Source: Azadirachta indica (lineage: Eukaryota; Streptophyta; Magnoliopsida; Sapindales; Meliaceae). From it: a stretch of 64,000 bases of DNA. The notes beneath the pieces were generated by a model that was given only the letters and a program-made list of their open reading frames with translations, was not told where the DNA came from and made no database searches. The stretch covers positions 4,220,741-4,284,740 of the forward strand of contig CM040441.1 of the NCBI GenBank assembly GCA_022749755.1, read 5' to 3'. A program made the position numbers and the translations under genes. Shown in pieces: positions 1 through 10,912 of this stretch. Position 1 is the stretch's first letter, and the number at the start of each line of letters is the position of its first letter.

Positions 1-1260
1 GAACAACACAATCCATTAATATCCCTTCATACCAAGTAAAGCTGTGAAAGACCCACATAGGTTCATATTGTTCATACAATATTAAAAATTATAGGGAAAA
101 ATTGACAATAAAAGCTAAAGCAGAGGTCACGATAAACACTTTTATATACGATTTATTTTAAATATAACTTTATGTATAGTTAATAATTAAAAAATTGAAT
201 ATTAATATTTCATGAAAATATATAAAACATAGAGGGAGAATGCTTGTTTCCCTTTGTTTTTTTAGTTAATATTTCATTACCTTTTTATATTGTTGTCTAA
301 TGCTTCATCACTTTTAATTTTTTTTTACGATTTTGTCCCTCGATTTAATTGATTTATGTTTGAATTACAAAATAACAAAATTGAACATATTTAAATTATT
401 AAAGGAAAAAATTAAAATTAAGAAAAATTATAAAATATTAAAAAAAATATAAGAGAGAAATAAAATATTAGCTTAAAAATTAGGAGAGAACTGAATATTC
501 TCTTAAATATAAATATTACATGCTAAGAAAAATAACAACAGAACACTGCAAAATGAAAAATTTTGTAGTAAAAAGGCAAAAGTGAATGACTTTGAAGAAA
601 CGAGATTGTTTAGGAAACAAAGTAATATATTGAATTAAATGACCAATAATTTCCTCTTAACTTTCTTGCGATTTTAAGGAGTTTTCAGATATACTTTTTA
701 CATACTTTTTTTTTGTCCCAAGAGTAGGTGGTTCTTTTTTTTTTTTTCCCGATGGCTAAATCTTATTTTTATACATTCTGAAGGACCAACTTGATTTTGT
801 CCATATTAATGACTTCAATTTTTTGTTTTTGTTATTTCGTTTATCTTTAACTTAATTACCAAATCTTTCAAAATATATATATATACATCTATAAGATATC
901 TAAATAAATGAAACTGTAAAAAGAGAAATTATTGTATCTTAAATAATCTTCTAATACAAAAGAAAAAAGTTATGTTTAAGAAGCTAATTCCACATTCTTC
1001 TGTATCTTATTTACGTTTTCTCTACGTTAAATTAATTTCTGATTTGGAAAATGTATTTTTCAGTCGATGGAAGTCTGATAAGTCAATAATGTAAAACAAC
1101 ACGATAAAGAAAAACAGCATAAATAAATGGGTCCATATGTTTCTTCATTACACGAAAGAAAAAGAAAATAAAGAATGGAAAATTTAACGAGTAATATATT
1201 CAAATTCATGTGGTCCACAAATGATTCAGAAGATGAGATTAAAAGAATGAACAAGTAATG
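1..1260 (+). repeat. Orphan copy of receptor-kinase upstream DNA
   Basis: No gene seen. By eye this stretch aligns with the distal upstream DNA of the receptor kinase genes at 2960-3780 and 28500-29330: the same order of AT-rich blocks, the same 'ttaatatttcatg' block, and the same block around 1130-1170 with 'ggtccatat' followed by 'acgaaagaaa'. It is not followed by a receptor gene but by the segment at 1260-2960. It is probably the upstream part of a lost or rearranged copy. Confidence 0.6.
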
Positions 1261-2960
1261 TTTTGTAGAGAAATATATAGTATATGCAACTTATTTATAA
1301 AGTAAACTTAAAAAATATATTATTATTAACTAACTGGACAATTATGAAATTAGTATATATTAGTTGCAACTTATGATGAGATGCACCTCTCACTCTATTA
1401 CTATTATTCTAATTTAAAATAGTCTGAAGTGTCTAAGTATGTTCTAAACTACTCCAACTATACTTCGAGTAGAACTGCTCTCAAGTTATAGAGGTTATTC
1501 CATTGAATTCTAAATTTTTTGTATCTTTGGGCATGAGGGTACAATTTGTTTTCTCTTTTGTTAAATCTTTTCCTTTCTCTTTAATTTCCTTCACCTTTCC
1601 TGCTGCTGTCTCTTTCTTTCGTGTTTGCTGGAAATTTTTGAAATCAAAGTCAGAAACGTAATACAATAATGTGAAATGTCAAAAGTTCAACAATAACGCA
1701 GCAAAGCAAAAGTACTTGGTCCACCAATAAGCCACTAGTGAACGACTTCCAATAGATAATGAAATAATTAAATAAAATTGTTTGACAAATACTGATTTCA
1801 GTTTAATGTAAATTTTGATTTTTTTAAAATATTATATGTATAATCCATTAATAATGTATTGAAAATTTATAGAAAATTAGAAGGCGAGTCTAGTACCATC
1901 TAGACATTTGCATCCGATTTAGTTGATCTCTACTTTCACCGCAGAAAATAATATGCTTGTACTTTAATATGATAAACACATATATAACGAGTAATAGCCC
2001 CATACACAGTCGAATCACATATGAAATGGCAACAGACCTTGCTGATGCTATTAAGGTTAGGTTGGAAGACAAGACTTCCCATTTGAGAAATTTGTCTCCT
2101 GACTACTTAGACTAACCTAAATGGTTATACAAAATCAAACCTGAGTGGTTATGCAAACTACCATGTTTGATACTTCATTCATGAGAAAAATATAATATAA
2201 AACAAATTTATCTCCACGAAGTGTACTTGAAGAATTGCTCATTTGAGTATTGTTGATTGTGTATACATTCTACACTATAAAAAAGAAAGTAATTTCAAAT
2301 ACAAATATTAGCCGATTGATTCAATTTAATTTTCTATCTTTATAACAATTTATAATTCAGGAATCAAACGGTAAAGATGTAAACAGAAGCTTAGCTTGAT
2401 TCAGTAAAATATGTCAAATAAAAATACAAAATAATATAGTAAATGTGTGGAGCCTTCTTCTTGCCAAGCTTTTCTAACGACTAATTTTCTTGTGACTTTC
2501 TTAGAGATTTCTATTATACGTTTTCAACATGAATCACTTTGTTGAATAATTATATATCTATTAAATTGCATTTATTTTGTAAAAGGACAATTGAGTGTTT
2601 AAAATTTACGTATTTAATTCTCAATTTATTAATTAAGTCGTGCTTAAAATAAATATTGGCTTCCTTCTTTTACTAGATTATTCGTATACCAGAAAATATG
2701 AAGCTCAAAATATATATTGACAACAATTTATTCTGAGTACATCATTACTATTGTATAAAAACTAAATAAGTAATTATTATATCATTGTGACTAAAATGCA
2801 TTTTGAATAATATTTTGAAATACTGTAAGTCCTTATTTATTTTCAAAAGAAATGCTAAAACAATGTGTTCATATTTTTGGAATTGATGAAATCATTAAAA
2901 AAAAAAAACTTTAGTTATAAATCATTCGAGAATTAATAGAGCCAATGGAGTCTTATTCTA
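1260..2960. repeat. Duplicated intergenic segment, paired with 26760-28460
   Basis: No convincing gene. The segment matches 26760-28460 in order and with few indels (for example 'gtgatgcacctctcactct' near 26880 and its counterpart near 1380). It contains a SINE-like piece at 1880-2150. A 61-codon minus-strand open frame at 1481-1666 is kept in both copies, but it starts at TTG and its changes are mostly non-synonymous, so I do not call it a gene. Confidence 0.6.
1880..2150 (-). mobile_element. Possible tRNA-derived SINE relic
   Basis: Read on the minus strand, the paired copy at 27430-27720 begins with a tRNA-like box A (GTCTGAGTGGTTAG) followed by a hairpin with a CTCAAAT-type loop where box B would lie. 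The copy here has the decayed equivalent (TAGTCTAAGTAG). Length near 270 bp fits a plant SINE. No poly-A tail or target-site duplication was established, so the call is tentative. Confidence 0.35.
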
Positions 2961-4027
2961 ATTAAAACTTATAAAGAAAAGCCGTAAAAGAGACAAATAT
3001 GGTTAAAAGCTAACGCAGGGGTCAAGAGTGAACAGCTTTATATATTTATTTATTCTAAATATAATAATTATGTGCAATTAATTAAAAAAATTTTGAATAT
3101 TAATATTTCACGTGCATTTTATTTCGTGAAAATATAAAACATAAATATAATTTCATATTAAAAGTAATTTTCCTCTAAACTTTTCTGCGATTTTTCTAAA
3201 ACTTTCGGACATATTTTCTACATCCTCTTTTTCTCAAAATGTACGTACGTTGAATGTTATTTCTGATAGCCAAATCTTCTTTTTTATACATTCTGAAAGA
3301 TCAGTTTATTGATTTTTATATTTTCATATCGATAACTTCAAATTTTTTTATTAATTTGTTGTATTTTTAATTTAATTATCTAGTTTTTCAACATATATTA
3401 AATATTTAAATGACTGAAATTGAATTAGATTGTGAGAAAAAATAGTTAAATTATGTTATCTTTTAAATAATCTTCTAATACAAAAGAAAAAAAATTATAT
3501 TTTAGAAATTAATTTCATATTCTTCCATATTTAACTTACGTTTTCTCTGCATCAAATTAATTTCTAATATGAAAAATTTATTTTTTGGTAGATGGAAGTC
3601 TAACAAGTCAATAATGTGAAAGGAACATAATAGAGAAATTAAAGCAGCTATAAATATGTGGGTCCATGTATTTCTTCTTAGCACGAAAGAAAGAGCAAAG
3701 AGAGAATATAAAATTTGACAATTAAAACATAAGATACCGAAATGCATGCGGACCATAAATGACTAAAAGGAGGAGACCAACTCGACTACGCAACCCAATT
3801 TATTCGTCTTATGATCCACGACAAGGAATTCTATGGAAGAGTTAAATAAAGTAATTAGTCACGTCCTCGTTTTCATACTTAAGTCTAGACTTGCACGATG
3901 CCTTTGAAATTTAGACCTCGTACTATTTTCCACAACTACTACGATATATATACTGAAAAGGCGAGCTGTACAATTAAGATAAGACAAAGCAAGTTTCAGG
4001 ACATTAATTGTCTTCTCAGTTTAAGAA
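2960..4027 (+). promoter_or_regulatory. Upstream region and promoter of receptor kinase copy 1
   Basis: This region is shared with 28500-29602. A TATATATA element lies at 3945-3952, about 83 bp before the ATG at 4028, followed by the conserved leader 'ctgaaaaggc'. The copy 2 gene has the same element at 29528-29535. No other gene is seen in this stretch. Confidence 0.55.
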
Positions 4028-7000
4028 ATGAGGACAAGGATTTGCTGCTTGGCTAACTTTCCTTCCATTTTTCTTTTTTGCATCACAGTGTTGAAAGCTA
4101 CAAGTTTTGCTTCTTCCGCCAATGCCTTTCAGGAGAGAGATCATGTTGCCTTGCTTGCTTTCAAGTCAATGATTAGTCATGACTCTGAAGGAATGCTGAA
4201 CTCATGGAATGAATCTCTTCATTTTTGTAAATGGGAGGGCATTACATGCGGCCGCAGACACAGAAGAGTAACCATATTAGACCTACATTCAAGAGGCTTG
4301 GTTGGTTCATTGTCTCCTCATCTTGGCAACCTCAGCTTCCTAAGAGAGATGCATCTTTCTAACAACAGTATCCGAGGCGAAATCCCTCATGAATTGGGCC
4401 GTTTATTCAGGTTAGAAGTTCTATATTTGTCCAATAACTCCCTGGTTGGAAAAATTCCTGCCAATTTGTCTTATTGCTCTAGGCTCACAATCTTATCTTT
4501 AAGACGCAACAACCTGGTAGGAAATATTCCCACGGAATTTGTCTCCCTTTACAATCTCAAAATGTTAGCTTTAAGTAGTAACAATTTGACAGGAGGCATT
4601 CCACCTTTTCTTGGGAATCTAACCTCCCTGAATATAATATCTTTAGCATACAATGCTCTTGGAGGTAATATTCCAGATTCATTGAATCTATTGAAACAGT
4701 TAGAAGCACTTGGGCTTGCCTCAAACAATCTCTACGGCACAGTCCCTATCTCCCTATACAACCTTTCCTCTCTCACTACCTGTTCTTTGTCTCACAATCA
4801 ACTTCATGGAAGTCTTCCACCGAGTTTAGGTCTTACTCTTCCTAATCTCAAAAGGTTCCAAATTTCAGGAAACTTCTTTAGTGGATCCATTCCAATTTCT
4901 TTATCAAATGCCTCTAAACTCGAACTGCTTCACATGTATTTTAATAATTTTTCTGGAAAACTGTCAGTTGATTTCAGAGGCATGAAACATCTTTCAGAGC
5001 TAAATGTAGGCGCGAAATAATTTAGGAAGTGGCGAAGATGATGAGATGAGATTTATTAATTATTCGGTCAACTGTAGCAACTTGCGTATTTTTACCTTAG
5101 AAGGTAACCAATTCACAGGAGCATTACCTCGTTCAGTAGTTAATCTCACTTCTCAACTCCGTAATTTATTCATTGAATATAACAAAATTTATGGAAGCAT
5201 ACCTTCAGGTATAGATAATATCGTTAACTTAGAATTTTTAGATTTAGTTGATAACCTAATTACTGGAAAAATTCCAAAGGAAATTGGAAAGTTTCGGAAT
5301 TTAAGAAGTTTGAATCTTGCTCGAAACAAGCTCTCAGGGGAAATTCCTTCCGACCTGGGAAACTTATCAGCCCTAGAAAAATTTGACTTGGCTGATAACA
5401 AATTATCAGGAGCAATAACTTCTAGTCTAGGACAACTAAAAGGATTATGAGCCTTGGATATTTCACAAAATGTACTCAGTGGCAGCATACCTATAGAAAT
5501 TTTCAACATAACTTCCATGTCAATTAGATTTTATCTTAACAAAAATCATTTAGTAGGATCCATCCCTCCAAATATCGGTGATTTGAAAGTTATATCGGAA
5601 ATTGATCTATCTGATAATAGCTTGTCTGATGAAATTCCCAAAGAACTTGGTCTTTGTTCTAGTCTTGAAGGGCTTTATATGCAGGGAAACAACTTCTATG
5701 GATCCATTCCTCAGTCCCTGAGTTCCTTGAGAGGTATTCAGTATATTGATCTTTCTCAAAACAATTTATCTGGCCAAATTCCACAATTCCTAGAGATTCT
5801 TTCCTTGCGGAAACTAAATTTACCTTTCAATAGTTTGGAGGGTCAAGTACCAACAAAAGGAATTTTTGCAAATGCAAGTGGGGCATCAATCGCTGGAAAT
5901 ACTAAACTTTGTGGGGGCATAGCTGAATTCGGACTTCCAAATTGCATCAACAACAACCGTAACAAGCAGAAGATCTCTCGAGTATCAAAAATACTAATCT
6001 CAACCGCAAGTGCCTTTTCCGGATTACTCTTAGTCTACTTTATCATTTACTGTTGGCTCAAAAATAGAAGAAGAAAACAAAAAAAACTTTCTTCATCCAC
6101 ACTGGAAAAAACACTTTTGAAAGTTTCTTACGAAAGTCTCCTTAAAGCAACTGATGGGTTTTCTTCAACAAACTTGCTTGGTGTGGGCAGTTTTGGCTCG
6201 GTGTATAAGGGAAACCTTGATCAAGATAGAACCTTTGTTGCGATCAAAGTACTGAACCTTCAACAAAGAGGAGCTTTAAAGAGTTTCATGGCAGAATGTA
6301 AAGCATTACGAAATATCCGACATAGAAATCTTGTCAAGATCATAACATCTTGCTCAAGTATTGATTTTCAGGGTAACGACTTCAAAGCTCTAGTTTATGA
6401 GTACATGTCGAATGGGAGTCTCGAGAAGTGGCTGCATCCAGCCCTAGAAACAGAAAATGAGGAAGTTGAAGTTCGGAAGCTTTCCCTTCTTCAAAGAATT
6501 AGCATCGGAATTGATGTGGCATCTGCAATAGATTATCTCCATCACCACTGCGAAGAACCAATCCTTCATTGCGATCTAAAGCCAAGCAATGACCTTCTGG
6601 ACAATGACATGACTGCTCACGTTGGTGATTTCGGGTTAGTAAGGTTTCAACCAGAAATCTCAAATCCAAATAAAAGCAGCTCTGTCGGAGTAAGAGGAAC
6701 ACTTGGGTATGCAGCCCCAGGTAACCAAAATTAAGATATTTTATTTTCCATTTTTTAATGGTAAATCAGTCTGGTTTCCAAAAATCTGATAATATGTTCA
6801 CATAAATTTTGTATATGACAGAGTATGTTCTAGGAAGTAAAATGTCAACAAATGGAGATGTCTACAGTTACGGGATTTTATTGCTAGAAATGGTGACAGG
6901 CAAAAAACCCACAGATTTAATGTTTGAAGGAGACTTGAACCTTCATAACTTTGCTAGAACAGCCTTGTCTAATCGGATTATGGACATTGTGGATCTAGCT

Positions 7001-7207
7001 CTTCTAAATGATAATGAAGAGGTGGGTACCACTAACCATAAGTTGAGACAAATAAGAAGCAATAACAGAATGGAATGCCTCATCTCTTTGGTAAGGATTG
7101 GAGTTGCGTGTTCAATGGAATCACCACAAGATCGTATGAACGTAACCGATGCTCTTCATGAATTGCAATCTGCCAGGAAAATCCTTCTTGAACATACAAG
7201 AGTGTAA
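4028..7207 (+). pseudogene. LRR-XII receptor-like kinase, copy 1, broken
   Basis: Paralogue of the intact genes at 29603 and 50889. Order of parts: signal peptide, LRR N-terminal cap (ALLAFKS...CKWEGITC), about twenty plant LRRs, one transmembrane helix near 5995-6060, then a Ser/Thr kinase with GVGSFG, VAIK, HCDLKPSN and DFG. The Cys before the catalytic Asp puts it in the non-RD class with XA21, EFR and FLS2. Exon 1 ends at 6720 (GT at 6721) and exon 2 is 6822-7207, joined inside the Glu codon of the APE motif. Two lesions interrupt it: one extra base near 5011-5016, giving a stop at 5018-5020, and TGA at 5448-5450 where the paralogues have TTA. From 5451 the frame is open to the end of the kinase. 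In the catalytic loop, SNVLLD has become SNDLLD. It is almost certainly non-functional as a receptor unless the lesions are assembly errors. Confidence 0.9.
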
Positions 7208-7219
7208 TCCGCGAAAAAG

Positions 7220-7297
7220 GTATATATGTATTAATTACTTTCTCTATTTTATTCTTTCACCTTTCGTTTTTACACTTAATCCTTTTACTAATCACAG
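7220..7297 (+). other. Predicted 3'-UTR intron of receptor kinase copy 1
   Basis: Just after the stop codon, 'aaaaag|gtatat' and 'aatcacag|ggaaac' form a good GT-AG pair 78 bp apart. The pair is kept at the same place behind copy 2 (32769-32844) and copy 3 (54078-54157). This is inference from splice signals only. Confidence 0.4.
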
Positions 7298-7299
7298 GG

Positions 7300-8023
7300 A
7301 AACATACAATTCAAGAAGTAGAAAGTAAAATGTGATCTTAGACAAAGGAAGGACGATAATCAAATGACAAGGAGTAACTCTTGGATGTGATGATTTCAAT
7401 TATGTTGTATTCGATGTCTCTCAAATAAAAAGTTCTTGGATTTTTCTATTGAGGTTTAAATTATTGTTAGAATTTTTTGGTTTATATGAATTCAAAATCT
7501 TCCTGTTTATTCTTTCATTAAGTTAATTCCACTGGCAACAATCTTTTACAAGCAACAATTTGAATAGAAGTAATTTTTTATTAAAGGAGAGGAATACTGG
7601 AAGGAACCAAAAGATTGATTGAAGACATTGAAAGAAATAAGGTCAATGATTTAACTGACTACATCTTGTCTAAAACGGGAGTCAATAATTTGCCAAATAG
7701 ATATATTAGTGAGATGCACTATCAATGGTGAGATAAAGAAGAAGAAATAAGAGAAATATTAGCGTGCATGTTTGTGTATTGAAAAATTCTATGATTCAGT
7801 GTTTATTTGAGTGTAAGCATTTGTTCTAAATTTTTGTATGAGTAATTGTCTTTATTGTGCATATAATACTTACACCATTCTTATATGTTAGTGGGTCTAT
7901 TTTATTTAAATTAAAAGGTGTTAATTTATTTTTCTCCAAAATTTAGTGTCAAAATCTCCCCATGTTCCAACAAGTATTTATCAAACATTGTCAAAATTTA
8001 TAAGTTTAAGAATAAATTTAATT
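7300..8023. other. 3' flank of receptor kinase copy 1
   Basis: No gene. This is AT-rich DNA shared with the flank of copy 2 (32850-33570), where it continues without the insertion seen next in copy 1. Confidence 0.5.
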
Positions 8024-8335
8024 CAATGGAATCACCACAAGATCGTATGAATGTAACCGATGCTCTCCATGAATTACAATCTGTCAGGAAAATCCTCCTT
8101 AAACATCAGGAGTGTAATCCGCAAAAGAGGCATATATACATTAATTACTTTCTCTCTTTTATTCTGTCACTTTTTGTTTTCATACTTAATCCTTTACTAA
8201 TTACAGGGAAACGTACGATTCAAGAAGTAGAAAGTAAAATGTGATCTTAGACAAAGGAAGGTGATAATCAAATGATAAGGAGTAGCACTTGGGTGTGCGA
8301 TGATTTCAGTTACATTTTATTCGATATCTTTCAAA
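8024..8335 (+). pseudogene. Loose second copy of the receptor kinase 3' end
   Basis: These ~310 bp repeat the last part of kinase exon 2 (SMESPQDRMNVTDALHELQS), the stop region and the 3' UTR already present at 7107-7440. It is closer to copies 2 and 3 than to its neighbour in several bases ('gctctccatgaatta'). It sits in the flank exactly where copy 2 runs on uninterrupted near 33575, and both borders fall in 'aaataaatt'-type sequence, which suggests a microhomology-mediated insertion. It has no upstream kinase and cannot encode a product. Confidence 0.8.
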
Positions 8336-8359
8336 TAAATTTTAATTTTTGTTGATTTG

Positions 8360-9635
8360 TTCTGATATTAATTAATCAATGATTGTTCATAGAAGCACAA
8401 TAATTGGGTAATATACAATTTTCAATACCAAATTAGTCCATATTTATGTAGCTTAATTTGTTAGTATAATTGATTAGGAATTTTAGATAGAAACTAGGCA
8501 AAGAGACGAAGAAGTGCCATAAAATAAAGGAAAATTATTCCTTTAATTTTTTAAGTAATAATTAAATTTGATAAAATATGTAGGCCGTGTATATCATACC
8601 CACTAGATATAATTTATAGATGACATAATTGCTTCATGTTCCTATGATTGCATTTTGTATATAATACTATTTTGTCCATTAGCACAAATAATGTCAAACT
8701 TACGATGATAAAAATAACATACTAGGTGGCCTCATCTTAAAGCACCCACTTGAAAATATTCATCTCGACATTCTCACCATCATAAGTTATGAACTAAGGG
8801 CTAATACTCACTTAGCCTAGAAGGCCCTAGATCTAAGGGCCCAAGGCTAAGGAAAAAAGCGATGTGTGCTTATAAATTCAACAAAAAAATGCTGCAAGGA
8901 ATTGACCTAATGTAGTGCCACTATCATCTCATCGGGAATTGTTGTTGTCAATTATAGAGTAACACATATGAAGCATGCAATATGACAACCATTAGTTAAT
9001 TTACCTTTTGTGCAAATGGATGGCAAGCATAATTCCTTGTCCACAAAGTCACCAATGGGCTTATGAGAATTGAGTACAAGTGCGGCTTGCAATCCTTGGT
9101 GGAAAAGTTTTGATGGATCACGTGAACAAATGGCGATGCCACTTATAACAATGGCACCAACATAAACTACAAGCTCGACAAGAATAAAATAAGTAACCTC
9201 TCCAAAAAATAAGAAGAAAGGGTTTTCTTTCTCTTTGATTTTGTGTTTTCCATTCAAATCAATGAGGAATATTTTTCTCCAATAGCATTAAATTTAACTT
9301 TAACAATCATTTGTTAGTTAATTGATGCACCCAATTTTGGATTGACTTCAAATAAAAGCTAAAAGATGATGAGTAAAAGTTCAGTGATGATGATTGTAAC
9401 ATCTCACATCTTTGATGAAAATAAGATTGGAGTAAATTATAAGTCTCAAATCTCTTTAACTAAAATGATGTATTTTAGGTTGTAAAGTTCAAAAAACAAA
9501 TCCAACAAGCTACAAGAACCACTTTTTCCATCACAATTTTCAACATTAAATTGCTAGGTTTTCTACTTGATTAACTATAACATTGTCAACCATCTCTTAC
9601 ATTTTTCTCATAGTTAATTATAAGTTCTAAAAGTC
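8360..9635. repeat. Receptor-kinase 3'-flank repeat, copy R1
   Basis: Noncoding repeat recognised by 'aggaaaatt' plus 'taagtaataattaaat' and, further on, 'ataatgtcaaa' and 'gccaatactcacttagcc'. It also occurs at 33590-34385, 34385-36960 (split), 36960-37545, 37545-37975, 46866-47830 and 54260-55560. Similarity to the 46866 copy stops at 9636, where other sequence begins. Minus-strand open frames in it are not kept across the copies. Confidence 0.65.
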
Positions 9636-9639
9636 ATAT

Positions 9640-10450
9640 ATACCTTTGGAGAACTCACCTAGCGAGAGTCGTCATGGGGTCGCGACCATGAGAATTGGGT
9701 TATTTTCTAAAAACTCTCACAAGAATCAAGATAGAGCGTATGGCCTTTAATAGCGCTAACCCGCATATCCGAGTCTTTGTCACTATTATGTGTGTTATAG
9801 TTAAAGTTTGATCAAAAGATTTGAGTTCAAGACATAGTTCACTCAGATTCCTCAAATGAATACTTTAGCACTAAGTATAGGTTCAAGTTCGAAAGACACC
9901 TAATAGAAGATTGCTAATATATATTTTATTATCATTTGATTTATTTTCCATAATACATATAATTAAGTTCCTATTTTATTTCCAAAGTTTTAAAAACATT
10001 TTTGTGGGGGATTGTTGGAAAAAATGTTTCAAAAACTATTATCTAATTTTATGAGTTATTTATTATAAACAATTATTATTATATGGTGGTTACAAGTTTT
10101 AAATTACACCATTAATCTTATCATTTACTTTAATTTAATACATGAGTTATAAAGTTTTTATCTTTAATATATATTTATTGCTCAAATTATTTCACTACTA
10201 TATAAAGAATATTTGTATTCATTTGAATAGTGTGCATAAAAGAAAAGGAGTGTAAAATATATATTATTATAAAATTCTATTTTAATAGTATATTTTAAGC
10301 AATCGTGACATTTAAGACTTGGTGTTTATCTTTCAGTGGTCATGTTCATTGAGGAGATTGGTTATGAGTATTGGATTGTATCTTGAAATAAAAAAGAACC
10401 GTTACTACCTACATGAGGGGAGAATTCTTTAGTTTTAAGACAATGCTTAT
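9640..10450 (+). mobile_element. Possible LTR element fragment
   Basis: A purine-rich stretch 'gtgggggatt' ends at 10012 and is followed by TGTTGGAA at 10013. This is the usual join between polypurine tract and 3' LTR in plant copia elements. A TATA-like 'ctatataaag' lies near 10198-10207, as expected inside an LTR. No coding domain or clear LTR end was found, and the element starts where the R1 repeat is cut off. Confidence 0.35.
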
Positions 10451-10621
10451 TAGCATGCCTCGCTATGCTCAGCCCGAAATTTCTTTACTCATTTTTTCTC
10501 TTAATTTGTTATTTATTTATTTTAATTATATTGTTATACTTTAAATTTATAGTTGTGATTGTGATATTCATATGTTTAATAGAAAATTTATAAATATTTT
10601 TAACAGTAACACCACTCACAT

Positions 10622-10912
10622 TTAACAAGGCAATAGCTACCAGACATTTATCATTAGGCAAGAAGGTAGCAACACATAAAATACACCAACTCAAGCATTA
10701 TCACATAGAAGACAATTACCAAAAGAAGCATTTAATTGAGGCAGCAAGTTGTTAATCTATTTGCTGGAAAGCAGTAGCTAAAATTACAAGAAGTTTCAAA
10801 GAAAACACTTCACAAGGTAGTAGCTATCAAACATTAATCATTAGCCAACAAGGCGACAGCACATAACATACGCCGACTCAAGCATTATTACATAGAAGAC
10901 AAGTATCATTCA
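10622..10912. repeat. Diverged tandem duplication, ~190-bp period
   Basis: The block at 10622-10730 (about 'aacaaggcaatagctacc' to 'tagaagacaattacc') is repeated at 10811-10912 with scattered substitutions. I see no coding capacity and no similarity elsewhere in the window. Confidence 0.6.

Noticed and set aside
1481..1666. 61-codon minus-strand open frame also present at 26993-27178
   Set aside because: It begins with TTG and has no ATG in a sensible place. Of about fifteen base differences between the copies about ten change the residue, so there is no sign of protein selection.
7918..8244. 108-codon + open frame containing the kinase end
   Set aside because: It is the stray 3'-end copy read together with flank and UTR; there is no kinase core and no start context.
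8952..9257. 101-codon minus open frame in R1, with a partly similar frame at 54737-54931
   Set aside because: The frame is not kept in the other R copies, and the match simply follows the DNA repeat.
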